NCBI GenBank assembly: GCA_003586115.2
Contig: QVOM02000042.1
Span: 39,119,625-39,183,624, forward strand
Source: Salvator merianae
Taxonomy: Eukaryota > Chordata > Lepidosauria > Squamata > Teiidae
Length of the DNA: 64,000 nt
Reading direction: 5' to 3'
Numbering within the stretch: the first letter of the stretch is position 1; the number at the start of each line of letters is the position of its first letter. The position numbers were made by a program, and so were the translations under genes. A model generated the notes under the pieces. The model did no database searches. It saw nothing but the letters and a program-made list of their open reading frames with translations, and had not been told where the DNA came from. Shown here piece by piece: positions 10,331 through 23,227 of the stretch.

Positions 10331-13300
10331 TTTGGCTTTGGGTTTCTTTGGATCCTGTGACATATTCCTGTAGTGATTTGGGGTATTTTTAGCTATTTAG
10401 ACTCACTACAAAACGCTGAAGAAGCTGCTTTTTCATCACTTTCAGATCCAAGTGTTTGAAACCTGTTTACTGTAATTTAAGGACTTCCTAAGACCTCATA
10501 TTTTTGAACTATTGATTTATGTTATAAGGACTTGGACTTTGCCACAAATGGTTATAATTACTATTAAATCCCGCTATGGAAGTCTGATACAATTAATTTA
10601 TCTTCAGTCACTTGTTAATTGCTTCAACAACTTTTCTGTATATATAAACAGTTTATACACACACACATATAAACACATTTTTTTCAAATGGTTTCTGTGA
10701 TGTGTTGAGATGTGTCAAGTTAGACCACTAGGTACAGATTGTATATATTAATTGTAGAGCTTGCTTTTGATATTTTGACTGGATTTTACACAGTAAATTG
10801 CACAGATCAACGTAAAACATTATTAATGTTAATTTTTTTTATTCTCCAACAACCCGAATGACTTGGGTTAGAGACATGTTGTTAAACTAGACGTATTGTG
10901 TAAAGAACAGCCGCATAGGTTCCCATGTACTAGAAGTCTTGATTTCTCTTGCATTGTGACATGATTGCAGTGGGAATGTGCAAATATAAATTTCTTCTCC
11001 TATTTTATCACATAGCCTTGTATCAGAGTTCACTGTTACTGTGTAAATATTAATGAAGGACAATGCTCAGCTCTGCATCCTGAACACCTTCCAATATATT
11101 ACCTTATCGATGATCAAGACTCCCTCATAATTCGGAGTCTTTTCAGTTATTTTAAAGTCCAATGTATATGAATCCACTATGTGTGCCCTACATAACCCCT
11201 ATTAGTGTAACACTATATAAATAGCATGTCTGCTTATCTGAATATTTATTTCAATTCTTCAGAGGTTCCCCAGGCCAGTTGGATAAATGAGATGGCACTG
11301 TAACAAGGAATTCAATCATTTCTCTATGCTGTTAATTCTAATAACTCGTTAAAAAAATCTTCATAGCTTTACTGCCCTAGATTTTCCCTCTTTATACTGC
11401 AAAGTTATTAGGGATCTGTACCATATCTATTCTCTCAAGGCTGAAACAATCAGCTTTATCTGAAACTGACAAATGTAATTTTTCTTTTTCACATGTGAAC
11501 CCCTTGAATGTCATGGTATGCTTATTCTGCAATAATCAGTCAAGTCAAGGGTATGCTATTTAACAGACACCAATGCTATGTTCTCTGACAAACAGGTTCA
11601 ACAAGGAGTGTAAAATCCATACATGTGTTCCTAAATTATGCCATGGCTCCAGCTTTTCCTAGTTTCTTTAAAGGACCTCCATGCTGGAAGGACCTTGAAA
11701 AACAGTTTAGTCCTACAATGGAAATATTCCTCCACCATCAAAAAGATTTTAAATGTTTCTACAACATCTAGAAAGTAGGGTTCACAGGGATCTTTACCCA
11801 GAACAGTCATGGACGCTTGTAAGGACAACACAGAAAATAAATGACAGACAATCCAAGAGAATATTGTATTTAGTGTTCTAATCCAGATGACATTTCCTTT
11901 TACCTTTTGCTTATGAAAAATCATTAAAGGATATTAGAGTCATGTTACATCAGTAAAGGGTGAGTAGTAATATATTTCTATTCATCCACTTTCAAGGAAC
12001 ACTGGGATATCATGTCATACAACATTATTAATTGATGTATTGATATCAGTTTTGTTTTTGTTTTTTTTTTAAATCCATCTTTCCATTCTTAAGAGAGTAC
12101 TCAAAGTTTATAACCTGATTTTAATAAATCAGTAAAATATATCAAAATATTAGAAAAAACTTTAAAGTTTTCTAATGCGCAAAATAATATTAGACAATAA
12201 AACTGTTATAGAGAAAACTTTTTCCTTCCAGCTTGCACTGAAAGAACTTAACAGATGTAGCACTTTGCATGCCTTTTTTTTTAACTCAATACTGTGTAAT
12301 TAACCTACTTATTATAAGAGGGACATGTCTCTTTGATTCAAAGCAAGTTTGGAACAATATTGTCTGCTTGCTGAATAATAAAGACACAGGCTGTATCTCC
12401 AGTTTCAAGAGAGGTGGTCCCATTTGGGGTGGATGGGGGAGGTGCCCTGGAAAAAGGCACTCTCTGTGTCTGCATTTTGGAGCACAGAGGTGCTATTTTG
12501 AGTGGCACCCTGCATAGGAGGCACCTTGGACAGCAGTTATGCCAGCAAAGGGGCCAGCGGGATCAACACAAGATGCCTGCTGCCACCAGAAGTGGAGATG
12601 TGGTGGAAATGGGTGCCTTCTTCAGATGACAAGGGCACCTCCAATAGGTAAATGGAGATGCAGCCACAATCTACTGTAGGAAAAAGACATGCTTCGCACT
12701 AGGCCAATGATCTAGCGTGAGAATCAGGTGGGTAGATTGTAGAGGTAGGTTGGTTGTTTGGAGGGATGGAGGGATGGAGGGAGCAGAAGTTGTGATAGTT
12801 CCTCTCTGTTTCAGATTTCACGTCTCATGGTGGCAGGATCCATACAACACTTTATGACACCTTGAATGTGCCATAAGGCAGCAGGATCCACACAAACCTG
12901 CCACTTCATGGTTCATTCAATGCTCAGGTTGAGTGCAGCATCTGTATGGATGCTAGCATAAGTGCTTGTAGGGTCCTGTAATTGCAGAGTGGAATGAAGA
13001 GCTCCATATCTCACTCTCAAATCACAGTGGTAGCCCTGCTGCCACTACAGCCAAACAAGAGGACTTACCGGTCTCCTTGGTAACCAGTCAATGACCTCCC
13101 TGCTGCCCTCAAGATCACAGCCAGGGATTTCCCAGCTTTGACCCTGATGGCAGGAGGACTCTGATGGAAGGGCTGCCTCACCTATCAAGATAACAGCTGT
13201 AGCTGTGGTAGGAGTGAGGACAGCCCTCCTCCTACCACTGAATTTGAAGCAGGGAATCCTGGCTGTTTTCTTGGTGTGAGAGGGGTAGGGCTGCTTCTTT

Positions 13301-13966
13301 CCCTTGCCCTGTGTTAAGATTGGCTGTGATCTTGGCACAGGAGGGAGGAGAGAAACAGCTGCCCAAACCACACCCAATGCTGACATGGGCAGAAGGGAGA
13401 GAAGCAGACTGTTCTGCACCAGTACTGGGGGCCCCAACAGCATACAGAGAGGAAGCATGCCAGAGCACTGAACATAGTTCTATATGCATAACGATGTTCT
13501 TAATGCACAGGAATAAAAGGCACAGTTATCCCTGCACTGCAGAAGTTGCCTTCATAGTATCATAAGGTCATTTAAACCTAGATGCCCACATGCCCACTCA
13601 CAACAGGTGTTAGCTATTAGTAATGATGTTGCTGTGTTATTGGTGGGATGACCTGTCAAGATGAACACTTGGCTAGGAACTATCAGGTAAGGAATCATAG
13701 ACGAATGACTTGACTTTTTAAAAGTCATCCAATAGAGGTCACTGTAATATTTACTACAGATTGTAAACATACACATGCTTCGTCTTAACCACAGGCTGTA
13801 GCGATGACTACACCTTTCTGTTTCACAATTTTTTTCTGTGTCTTGTCATCAGATATCATATGTAATAAAGATAGACAGGTCCTCTGAGTCCTTATATAGT
13901 TAAGTGGGAGAAGGAGGTAAAGTAACGGGGAAGGCAGTTCAGGTGCTTGGTTGCTGCCTGAAGGCA
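10331..13966. other. Anonymous A+T-rich sequence, 3.6 kb
   Basis: No gene or named repeat was recognised. There is a short (CA)n-like run near 10659-10672 and poly(T) near 12057-12072. From about 12400 to 13500 the G+C content rises and frames of 80-137 codons appear on both strands (for example 13045-13458 minus), but they overlap one another and have no domain, so none is called. Confidence 0.35.
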
Positions 13967-14815
13967 ATGATATAGTGGTTGTGCACCAATGAATTGAAAC
14001 TGAATCCAGAGGAAACAGAGCTACTCTGAGTCCAGGAAATTAAGGGCACCCAATTCTGGATGGGGTTGCTTTGCCATAGAAAGAATTTGGCACTGCCTCT
14101 GGATTCATCATGGTTGAAGCTCAAGTGGCAGTAGCAGGAGTACTTATCGCCATCTCTGGCTGGTTTGCCAGCTTTCCTGGATAGAGACTACTTGGTCATG
14201 GTCATCAATACTAGAGTTACTAAACTTCCAGACTAGATGCCTGTTAACAGTCCAGAAGCTGGTCTGGTGCAGAATGCAACAGCTCGACTGCTGATGGGAC
14301 ATCACACAGGTCTTGAATAATCCTGAATTATCTGCACTGCTTGCTTATGTGCTACAAAGCCCAATTCAGGGTGTTAACTCTTACTTATAAAGCTCTAAAT
14401 GGCTTGGAATGTAAATATCTGAAGAAAATCTTATCTCATATAAACCTGCCTGGGTATTCAGATCACAGGGGGAGGCCTTTTTTGTTGCTGTTGTTCTTCC
14501 CCCAATTTCAGAGGTTTGAAGAGAGACAACACATGGGACGGACTTTGCTGTGGTGACTCCCAGCCTTTGGAACAGCCTCCCAGGGGAGGTATGATAAGTG
14601 CCAACATTTTATAGTTTTTAGTGCCTAGTTAAAACTTACCTCTTCACTCATGCCTTTGATGTTTTGCTTTCTCCTAACATTGTTCTGGTAGGGTGGGAAA
14701 GAGTTGTATTTTAATTATGTTTTTATTGAATAATGTTTTGCCCATGTTGCACAGTGTTTTATTGAATGCTGTGACCTACACAGAGACCTTCTGGTGAAAG
14801 GCAAGGCAGAAAAGT
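13967..14815 (+). mobile_element. L2-clade LINE, ORF2 C-terminal half and 3' UTR
   Basis: Frame-shifted translation gives L2 blocks in order: …GHPILDGVALP… (about 14044-14077), a decayed …VQNATARLL-type block (about 14268-14298), and …LLMCYKAQFRVLTLTYKALNG… (14340-14406). A …PSLWNSLPGE-type block follows (about 14560-14590). The 3' UTR ends with a cagagaccttctggtgaaaggc-like motif at 14780-14800. Stops and frameshifts make it inactive. Confidence 0.85.
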
Positions 14816-15514
14816 TCAGAAACAAAACATAGAGGTATTCTAAGTGGACGTCTGCTTTTGTCTGTACAGACGATGTACAGCATGGGTATATAACAAGTCT
14901 TTAATGGACAAAGCTTCATGAGCATGTGCCATGAGAAGAGTCTTGACAAAGTGCAGGAAAGAGTCGTGAGGAAATCCAAAGCTGGTGTGCAGGAGCAGAT
15001 GTCAACAGGATTTGTTGAAAGTTACTTTCAAAACTCTTCCAAAACATTAAAACTCTTGCACGATGTTAAAACACCCTTACAGGAAAACAGGGTGCTTCTC
15101 TTTGTCCCACCCTCCCTCTCTGAACTTATTTCAAATATTATATCTGTAATGACAACTTCGACTATAACCTCTTTCTTACTGGTTTGGAATTGTCCCCACA
15201 GACAATTTCAGGCTGGTGAAGCACAGGGATGTCTGGGGCAGCTGTTAGCACTGTTAACATGTCCACTGTGCCACCATCTTTGTCTCTTTCCTAGAACCAG
15301 CCATCTCTGCTGACTTTTCTCACAGATGCAGCCTTTCCCCTGTTGTTAATCTCTGTATGTGCTGATAGCATTCTGTTGGGAACTGCAGGATGTTTTGAGA
15401 ATTCAAAGCTGTAGTGGTGTAAGCAGAGTATGGGCTGTGGGAACTAGGGAGGAATATAAATCTTGATATATACTCTGTGTTGAACAGTACCTTCTGTGAT
15501 CTTTTATCAAATGA
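14816..15514. other. Anonymous sequence
   Basis: One 131-codon frame (14918-15313 plus) has no recognisable domain and low-complexity composition. Not called as a gene. Confidence 0.35.
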
Positions 15515-15515
15515 T

Positions 15516-15546
<31 letters not shown>
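15515..15546. repeat. (AAC)n microsatellite
   Basis: About ten uninterrupted aac units. It abuts the 3' terminus of the minus-strand L2 copy that follows, where such simple tails are usual. Confidence 0.9.
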
Positions 15547-15622
15547 TTTATTTATAACACCTCTTGTTTATTTGTTCACCAAAGGGCGGAACAAGAAACA
15601 TATACAATTAAGAGATAATCTG

Positions 15623-15676
<54 letters not shown>

Positions 15677-16345
15677 CATCCATCCATCCATCCATCTATC
15701 TATTTAATGCTATATGTAAAATCATCACCCCATTCCTCACCAGATGCTTAACACCTCCACAGCTAATATCTAAATGATTCTCTCTGATGAATCAAAAAGG
15801 AAAGTCTTCAACCCCTTCCAAATGTGGAGGAGATCCTCCTCCAGCTGAAGGTCCACAGGAAGACTGTTCCACAATCATGGGGCCAGGTCTTGAAAGGCTT
15901 ACAGACTTGAGAAGGCTGTGCACATTGGTGGAACAGCCAGTAATCCTTTGGCTGTAGAGCACAGGATCCTGGAAAGTACATGCCACGTCAGCTGAGCTGC
16001 CAAATAAGTAGGAAGATTAGAGCACAGGGCTTTAAACATCAAAACCAAAAATTTTAAATGGGCATTGGCTTGAATTGACAGCCAATGGAGGATTCTATGC
16101 AGGGCTGAAACATGAAAGTATTTCAGAAGATTCAAGACAACCCAGACAGCTCTATTCTGAACTAAAGTCACTGGAAGAAGAGAATACCAAGGCAAACCTG
16201 TCAGTAAACTATTACAGTAATCCAGATGTGGCATCACCAGAGCTTGGACAAGCAGGTATATGGTCTCAACTGTTAGGAACCTCCAGATCCTATGGATATT
16301 CAAAAGATGGAAATTACATGCCACAGCATGTAAATAAAGCATGTA
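15535..16345 (-). mobile_element. L2-clade LINE 3' end
   Basis: On the minus strand a 147-codon open stretch (16342-15899) carries the L2 C-terminal signature …ALVMPHLDYCNSLLTGLP… and …LVQNRAVWVVLNLL…. A further in-order segment follows at 15890-15792 (…SLSRPGPMIVEQSSCGPS…VEDFPF) and then the 3' UTR. A (TCTA)n/(TCCA)n run at 15621-15706 lies in that UTR. The endonuclease and most of the reverse transcriptase are missing. Confidence 0.85.
15621..15706. repeat. (TCTA)n–(TCCA)n compound microsatellite
   Basis: About 14 tcta units, then about 5 tcca units, then tcta again. It is embedded in an L2 3' UTR and likely length-polymorphic. Confidence 0.92.
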
Positions 16346-16349
16346 AGCA

Positions 16350-16625
16350 TGGTTAAGCTCAATGAGGCCTGGATAACTTTAAGAAAGGACTGGACAAATT
16401 TATGGAAGACAGGTGTATCAATAGCTACTAGATACTGCCTCCTGGTTGGAAAACAGGCAGATGCCTCTACAGGTCATCTGCAGGGAGCTGATAACCAGTG
16501 AATATTTTGTCTTTCTTTCTGCTTGAGAATGTCCAGAAGCGATTGATGGATCACTGTGAGAGAGAGGATGCTGAACTAGATGGGCTGTGACTTGATCCAG
16601 CAGGGTTCCTCTTATGTTTTTATGG
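16350..16625 (+). mobile_element. CR1 LINE 3' end, older subfamily
   Basis: Contains ctttaagaaaggactggaca, the …LDKFMEDR-type C-terminus of CR1 ORF2, then aactagatgggctgtgacttgatccagcagggttcctcttatg, the typical end of an old CR1 3' UTR. A related copy lies at 34845-35085. It is diverged and not related closely to the 902 and 56046 copies. Confidence 0.8.
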
Positions 16626-16687
16626 CTTGGAGCCCCCAATTCAATAAACTCTTGTCTCAAGGTTCCCCGGTTCAAATCCATTGTTTG

Positions 16688-16722
<35 letters not shown>
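16688..16722. repeat. (CA)n microsatellite
   Basis: About 16 ca units within the left part of family R copy 1. Confidence 0.92.
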
Positions 16723-16725
<3 letters not shown>

Positions 16726-16976
16726 ATATCACTGGAATGAATTGGGGTGACTTCATCAAGACACAGTCTCTCTTCTTCCCTGAAAGAAGACTTTCTTTAA
16801 CAAGAAGTTGTTTTAAAAAGGATAGGAGTGGGAGAGAAGTAAGGACTGAGAAGAAAAGCAGTGAAGAGGGGAGGAGAGACAACAAGCTTCAGGAAGCAGG
16901 AAAGGTATAATTTTCTTGAGGGCTTCTCTTGCTCAGTCGGTCTTCTCGGTGATTAGCAAATGTATCAAGGCACAAG

Positions 16977-16986
16977 CTCTCTCTCG

Positions 16987-17024
<38 letters not shown>
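16977..17024. repeat. (CT)n–(CA)n compound microsatellite
   Basis: A ctct run switches to cacaca. The equivalent position of family R copy 2 (about 31728-31748) also has (CA)n, so the run is ancestral to the family. Confidence 0.9.
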
Positions 17025-17025
<1 letters not shown>

Positions 17026-17990
17026 CAGCAACATTCATAAAGGTAGGCTTACAGAGAAGACTTAAGCACCAACACTTTCACTAACCCTCCACCTTTTGGT
17101 ACCAATGAAGTTAGGTATAGGGCACTAGGACTCTGTACACTAATCAGTCTTACTTGCCCCCATGGTTCAGCCGCATAGAACATTAAGTAAGTCCAGTTAT
17201 CTGCCAGGCTTCGAGTTAGCCCTTGCTTTTTCTGGCAACGGCACATAGAAAAACAAGCTGCCTTAATCCAGTGACCCACAACAAACTTGTAGGGAAGGAG
17301 AGTGGTCTCCAAACACACAGCAAAGTTAAGCTCTTTGCCAAGAGAGACTGGAATTCAATTCCTGAAGGTGGGATATAGTGATGGAATTTGAGATAGTCAA
17401 ACACAGACCTTGGTGGATGCAATGGATTTTTGGACTGCAAAAGTCACTTGGGTGGGCAAGGAACTCTATTCTTATACCTCAAATCCTACCCTTATGACAG
17501 GTGGGAAACTGAGTTGCTTTGGTGGGCAGAATGAAATAAACAAGAACGTTTTTAACATTCAGGTTGTCCAGGCCACATAAACAGACTGCCTTAACCCAAT
17601 CATGTATTCAATTTGGGCACCTGAATTATTATGTCCATCTGTAGCTGTTCATGGTTAGAGTGTGATTCTTTTCAGCTTAAGTGTCAGCTTCCTACACCTG
17701 GCTGACAGGATCAGGCTGTGATGCAAAAGCAACCTTTTAAAATAGAAAAATGATCAGAATTGAAGATTTAGGGCCATTGGTCCCGAGGGAGGGTGCTTCA
17801 CTGCAGTCTTCTATTTTATAGAATGAGGGTTATTCTAGATAAAACCCTATTGCTGATAATGGTCTCTTGGCACCATTCAATCTAGGTCCCAAGGTTCTGA
17901 TTAGTGATCACACATATCAAAGATCAATGACCTTGTCCTCTGCTTCAGGTCAGCCGTCAGAGGGGGTAGTGATACTGATGCAGGGAAATA

Positions 17991-19849
17991 TTAAAAAGTC
18001 CCACTCTGAAGGTAACAGGGACATAAAGATGGGATTTGGTCCACTTTTGATTTTGGGATGAATATGGCTCACATGAGTTTGAACGAAAAGCTCTAACAGT
18101 ATTTGATTCTATTCTTCAGGAAGCTCACAGTATGCAAACAACCAATAAATACTTAATACCAGAGTTGAGAAATAAAGCAGATTGTGTGATTTCCCTTTAC
18201 CCAAATATCAGTTAGAGGTTCCTAAGCTCAGTTATTGTTCAAAGGCTGGAATGTTGCTAGCATGTTGTCTCTTGTGGTTCACTAAATCTTTTGACATGAA
18301 TGTTATTTTATGAGATGGAAAAGAAATGTCTAACAATATTATGAAAAATGTATGTGCATGTTACTTGACATCAAAGCTTGCTTTATGGAACTACTTCTGT
18401 CAATTAAGAAAAATGTATAACACAGGTATCAGAGGGAAGTGTATAAAGCCAAAGCCATAACAAAAAGACCTATGTGTGTTTTTGAATAGTAGAATTAGTT
18501 GAAAATAGCTTTTTGAAACAGGTAAAAGTGAAAGGGTGAAGTAAAATGGTGTCTAGTAAACTACTTTCTTTTTCCTGTTGCTGTTATCTCTACAGCTAAA
18601 TGCTTGCAGTTAGCCTTTCATTCATGTGGAAAATAGTTCTTAGGAAGTTACAGGATAGACCCACTCCAGTGGCGATAAATAAATAGAGATCGTCCAGGAA
18701 GATTAGGCAGTGTTTTGCTCTCAGGCTTCAGCTGGCTAGGCAAGGATTTGGTTTGATCTGGAATTTGGTTTGTCAGATTCAGTCATCTGAGAGTTATAGA
18801 ATTAAATGGTCTTATGATGTAGCAAGACAAAAGCCATTATTCTTGCCTTTCTCACAAACTCATGGAAAACTTCCAGTTTTCTCCACCAGTTAGGGGTTAT
18901 TTCTTATCATTTTTCACAAATACAGTCTTTTATATATATTGCTTTGCTTGCATCACTCTTATATTTTCTTCTTGTTTAAATTCTGTATAGATCACCCTTC
19001 CATTTAAGCAAGTTCTTTTTGCCCTTTGCCTTCCCACAAAGATAGTATACACAGGATAATAATCCCTTTTACAATCCATAAGCTAAAGTCGTTCATTCTA
19101 TAAGGCTACTGTGGACAGAATTCTAATCTCCATGGACATTTTTTCACTCTTCAGCAGTATGACAGTGATAAAGGTTGTAGTGCCACTGGCCTGATGCAGC
19201 ACACATGAACAGATTTACACAGTTTTGTTGTTAACAATACAGGAGAGGTTTGTCATTCCCTTCCTCAAGGATATTTTCTAAACTTACAGTACCATGAAAA
19301 AATATTAGTCCCTTTCCTTATTTCTTCCATTTTTGCATATTTGCCTCACTTAATTGTTCCAGATCTTCAAACAAAAATTAATATTTTAATATTAAATTAA
19401 TATTTAATAATTAAAATACAGATTTCAAATGATCATTTCAGTTATTGATAGGAAAAACAGTTATCCAATACTTATATCACCCAAGTGAAATAGAAATTGC
19501 CTCCCTAAACATATACCTGGCTGGGCCACCTTTAGCAACAATAACTGTAATCAAATGCTTCCAGTATCTGGAGACTAGTCTTTCACATCACTGTGAAGAA
19601 ATTTTGGGCCATCTTCTCCGTAAAATTGTAGTGGATAACTTCAGGTTTTTTTAAGTTTCACATCTTGTTAACTCTTTCAGAACAAGTTCTTTCCTAGATC
19701 TTTTGAGTTTTATCCACAGCATTAAATGTATTTGCCTCTTAGTTAAAGCTTTTGGGTTGAAAAAGATTAATAAGTTCTGCCTGGATTAGTTCTAAGAAAG
19801 AAAATGTATGGACTTAATTTGGGTGCTTTTATTTAAATCTAACCAAACT
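17991..19849. other. Anonymous A+T-rich sequence
   Basis: No gene or named repeat recognised; a TTAAT-rich patch at 19378-19410. No frame over 70 codons. Confidence 0.35.
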
Positions 19850-20130
19850 GCCCTAAAAATGAACCAATTTGATTTGAACCTTAAACTGGTTCAATTGTTT
19901 GTTGAACTGATTCATTGTTAAAACCAATTAAAGTTCTTTAAAAAGGGTTTTAAATATGGCTAACCAGTTGGGCTTGAACTGGGGGTTTGTGGAGGTTCTA
20001 CTGAACCCTCATTGGTTTCGTTTGAATTCAAACCAACCTCTAGAACTGGCAGCAGTTTGGGTTCAAAATGAAACTATTCAACACCTCCTCAATGGTTTGT
20101 GTTGAACTGGTTCAGCACATTCCTAGATCT
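19850..20130. repeat. GAACC/GGTTC-rich dispersed repeat, copy 2
   Basis: Same composition as 2350-2696, with many gaacc/ggttc complementary words (gaactggttcag, ttgaactggg, ggttcaaat). It ends in the same word, gcacattcctag, at 20117-20128. The shared end supports a defined mobile unit. Confidence 0.55.
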
Positions 20131-20362
20131 AAACTATTATCTTAAACTATTTAACAACCAAAGGAGGAAGGAAGTATGAACCTTTTTCTTAAGACTGCAG
20201 TTCTATTCACTTTGCAACATATTTTATTTTGGGATGGAAATCTACCCTATGAATATGATATAGTATTATGGGGCTGAAACTATGGAGAAATTAAGCATCA
20301 AAAATTATTTGAGGTAGGCTCAAGTTCTGGTGACACCAGACTTCAGCACATCTTTCTCCAAG

Positions 20363-21005
20363 GGTGTGATCAGACATGCTTAAGGATCACCCTCTATGTG
20401 AATTTGAGGTTCTAGAAATAGATATAAAATATATAAAATTGCCTTATTGCATCCCAAAGCCTCTTAATGTGCACCTTTCTTGGAAGGGAAATCATAGCTC
20501 CAACTCATTTTTGGAGGTGGATTGGATGGGAAACTACTGAGGCTTATGTAGCCTATCCCCAGCCTGGAAATGGCTGCTATGGATGCCCAACCAATCAGGA
20601 CCATGGAAACCCAGCAGATGGGTGACCAATCAGTGGCAAGCACTCATTGTCAGGGCAGCGTCATCAGGGAAGGTGAAGGAGAGAGATGGTGAGCAGGCAA
20701 CCAGCAGTAGCAGCACCAGCAGTGTGGGCCAGAGCAGAGGAGGCAGGCTAAGAAAGCTGCTAATAGTCAGTGGCAGCAATGTCTTGTCAGCAGCCCACCA
20801 GAGAACATTTCTTGCTGATGGAGCATGCTGTGGCTTTGAATCAATGGCCCTCACCCTCCCTGCTCCTGCTTTCTCAGGTTTTTAGGCATTCAATCTGGTA
20901 ATCACCCTTTTTTAATGTATCTACAGATGGGGCTATCTTTAGCAAAGGGAGAACCAGAAAACCCCTTTGTGATTGAACCCTAAGGCCATGGTCACATCAT
21001 AAAAA
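20363..21005. mobile_element. Possible TIR DNA element (gggtgtgatca family)
   Basis: The left end gggtgtgatcagacatg resembles the 58831 terminal repeat (gggtgtgatcacacag). The right end near 20986-21000 (ccatggtcacatcat) is a partial inverted match. Internal words ccaatcaggaccatggaaa and gaccaatcagtgg match, in reverse complement, the interior of 58829-59246. Includes a 100-codon frame with no domain. Confidence 0.5.
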
Positions 21006-22923
21006 GATAGTTCACCTTAGGGAGGACAGGAAATTCAGGATATTTTTGGCCTGGAATAGCCTAATCACATCTACCTTGGAGCAGAGGCAAGTTAGCTTGG
21101 GTGACCCTCTCTGGTTTTGAGTCCCAGGGCCCCAGGTTAATCTCCATGGGAGCAGAGATAATGGGGTGACAGGAAGGAAACTGTTCATCATGGATCTTCC
21201 AGGGGCAGAGTAGGGAGAACCCCATTCCTGTCATGCTACTGCTGCCACCACACTGAAGCTTCAGGGGGCCATGGTGCAGGGAACACCTTATCTGTGCCGC
21301 ACTGCTGCCACACTGAAGCTTTTCTCCCTGCAATCCTTTGCATGCATCCTTTTCTTGCAGCAGAAATGGACTCAGTGCTGGGATAATCCACATACCAGGT
21401 AGTCCCAATCAAGGAAAGAAAGTCAACAGAAAAAATGGAAATGGACTTTCATGTCTGATCGGTGTGGACAGAGGATGGCCTCCATTCACATGTCACCCAA
21501 GGCTGCATACTTGTGCTTTTTTTTTTTTTTTTTAAAGGCCTTCTGAGGCTGCTTAGAGATAGCTTAGAAGAGGTTTGCAGATGGGATCGTTCGCACACCA
21601 GTCTACCCCACCCCCATGAACATTCTAGACTAATAAAGGTGGATTAGAGATGGATGGGGATATGAAGACCACAAGCTACTGTCTCTAAGGCACATTTGAG
21701 ACACTTTTTTCACTACATATGAGCACAGTCTTGAGTTGTGTTTCCACATCTCCTTGCCTCAATGGGCCATTTCACTGAGCTGTTAAACCTCAACCATAAA
21801 TGAGTTTCAGGGCCTTTGGTTGAAAAAGAGCTTTTAATTCTTGGACTTGAGAAACTGTGGCCAGCAGCCTAAATTTGACTTTTTCCACCAACCATCCAAG
21901 ATGAATCTTCATCAAAACCTGTTTTGTGCTTGTTTTGTTTTGACAGCTTCAGATGACCTTACAAGGTATATATAGTTTACTGAGGCATTCCACTGCCAAG
22001 TGTTAAGTAAAATCATGGTACTCTGGTGATAATGTGTATATTTGTTCAGTTTAAATGACTTAAGTTAAAAAAAAAAAGCAAAAAAAAAGCAATGAATCAT
22101 GGCTGCAAGACCAGGCTTACTTTGATTAACTACACTGGTATAATGAAATCCAACAGAGCGATCACTGAAACATTTAGCCTCAAATGTAAATCTTCTTGAA
22201 CTCTGGGTAGAAAGCATGCTAGGCAATGAGAAGTGGCATATAATAAAACCATATTTCATGTAATGAAAGTGGAGGCAGCGGTAAAGCAAAAGGAATGTTT
22301 AAAAGTTGCTCTCCTGTGTTTGGCAAGCAAGAATGGGTTATTTTAAATGTGTCAATCATGATAATCCAACATACTTTTAATCAAAAGGTCAATAGAAGCA
22401 GTTTCTAGAGCAGATACTGTAGTTACGCCAAATATGAAAGCAAGCATTTAGAAGAAGATTTTTAGTATTAATACATCAACACAGTGTATCTTGGAGAATT
22501 AATCTGGGTATTACATTAGAGACCAAAGATTTATCTAGGAAAAAGAATTTTATTAAAAGTGCACCAGCATAACCTGTGACACTTTTATTTCAGCAGGTGG
22601 AAGGAGGATAGTGTACATTTCTGTCAAGCCGGAACAGTTATTATGTTTCAGTGAATATAGCTACTTGCTTCAAATAGTGGACCATGAAGGGTTTTTTGAA
22701 AGGCTATTGATTGTAAATATACTCTTCCTTCCCATGTGAACCCTGAGCAGAACTATTCATCAAGTTAATTGTATGCTATGGTGAATCTAATTCCAAAGTA
22801 ATTTCCCTCAGTATATTATTTTAGCTTCCCTCCTTGCCCTGAATTTTTTTTTTTTTTTTTTTAATGGAGCAAAATTAGGATTATTAATGAATCCAGGTGC
22901 CATTTACATATTCTGTTATGTTT
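21006..22923. other. Anonymous sequence
   Basis: Poly(T) at about 21517-21534 and 22844-22862, poly(A) near 22066-22088. Several short frames, none recognisable. Confidence 0.35.
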
Positions 22924-22983
22924 GAATATTCTGGAATAAAGCATGGATATTCTGAAATATCCAGGCTTTATTCTAGAATATCT
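22924..22983. repeat. Imperfect 28-bp foldback
   Basis: Left arm 22924-22951 (gaatattctggaataaagc then atggatatt) pairs with 22956-22983 with about four mismatches around a ctga loop. It is the first of three successive hairpins in 300 bp. Confidence 0.8.
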
Positions 22984-23111
22984 AAATGTAGTGAAATAAG
23001 TAAGCAATGTCTGGATGCAGCCTCCTACATTTAAGCCAAAACTAATGCTGTTCTCAAAGGAGGACTCTAATGTGATTCAAGAATGGCAGAACTATCTGAG
23101 GCCCTGTCCTC

Positions 23112-23153
23112 ACTGGGTCTTGGATTGGAACAGATTCCAATCCAAGACCCAGT
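23112..23153. repeat. Perfect 19-bp hairpin, 4-nt loop
   Basis: 23112-23130 (actgggtcttggattggaa) is the exact reverse complement of 23135-23153, with loop caga. Confidence 0.97.
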
Positions 23154-23196
23154 CTTCTGCACCTAGCATAGAATATTGGAAGTCCTGTTCCTCCTT

Positions 23197-23227
23197 CAAT
23201 GCTTTGTCCACACAGGACAAAGCATTG
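23197..23227. repeat. Perfect 13-bp hairpin, 5-nt loop
   Basis: 23197-23209 (caatgctttgtcc) is the exact reverse complement of 23215-23227, with loop acaca. Confidence 0.97.

Larger units (their letters stand above)
16623..17990 (+). repeat. Uncharacterised long dispersed repeat (family R), copy 1
   Basis: Aligns in order over about 1 kb with 31365-32410. Shared blocks include agtctctcttcttccc / aatctctcttctttgcc, a (CA)n run at the same place, aatcagtcttacttgc / aatcagtcttgctttgc, and tattgctgataatggtctc / tattgctgaaaatggtctc. The left end has a tRNA-like pol III B-box word ggttcaaatcc at 16669-16679. No reverse transcriptase or transposase frame is seen. It could be a composite SINE, a solo LTR or a satellite-like element. 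Termini are approximate. Confidence 0.6.

Noticed and set aside
13045..13565. Overlapping 84-137-codon frames in a G+C-richer patch
   Set aside because: Three phases on two strands are open at once, with no domain and no splice signals; typical of composition, not selection.
23112..23227. Hairpins as bacterial-type terminators
   Set aside because: Vertebrate repeat context; no T-run follows the stems and no bacterial gene precedes them.
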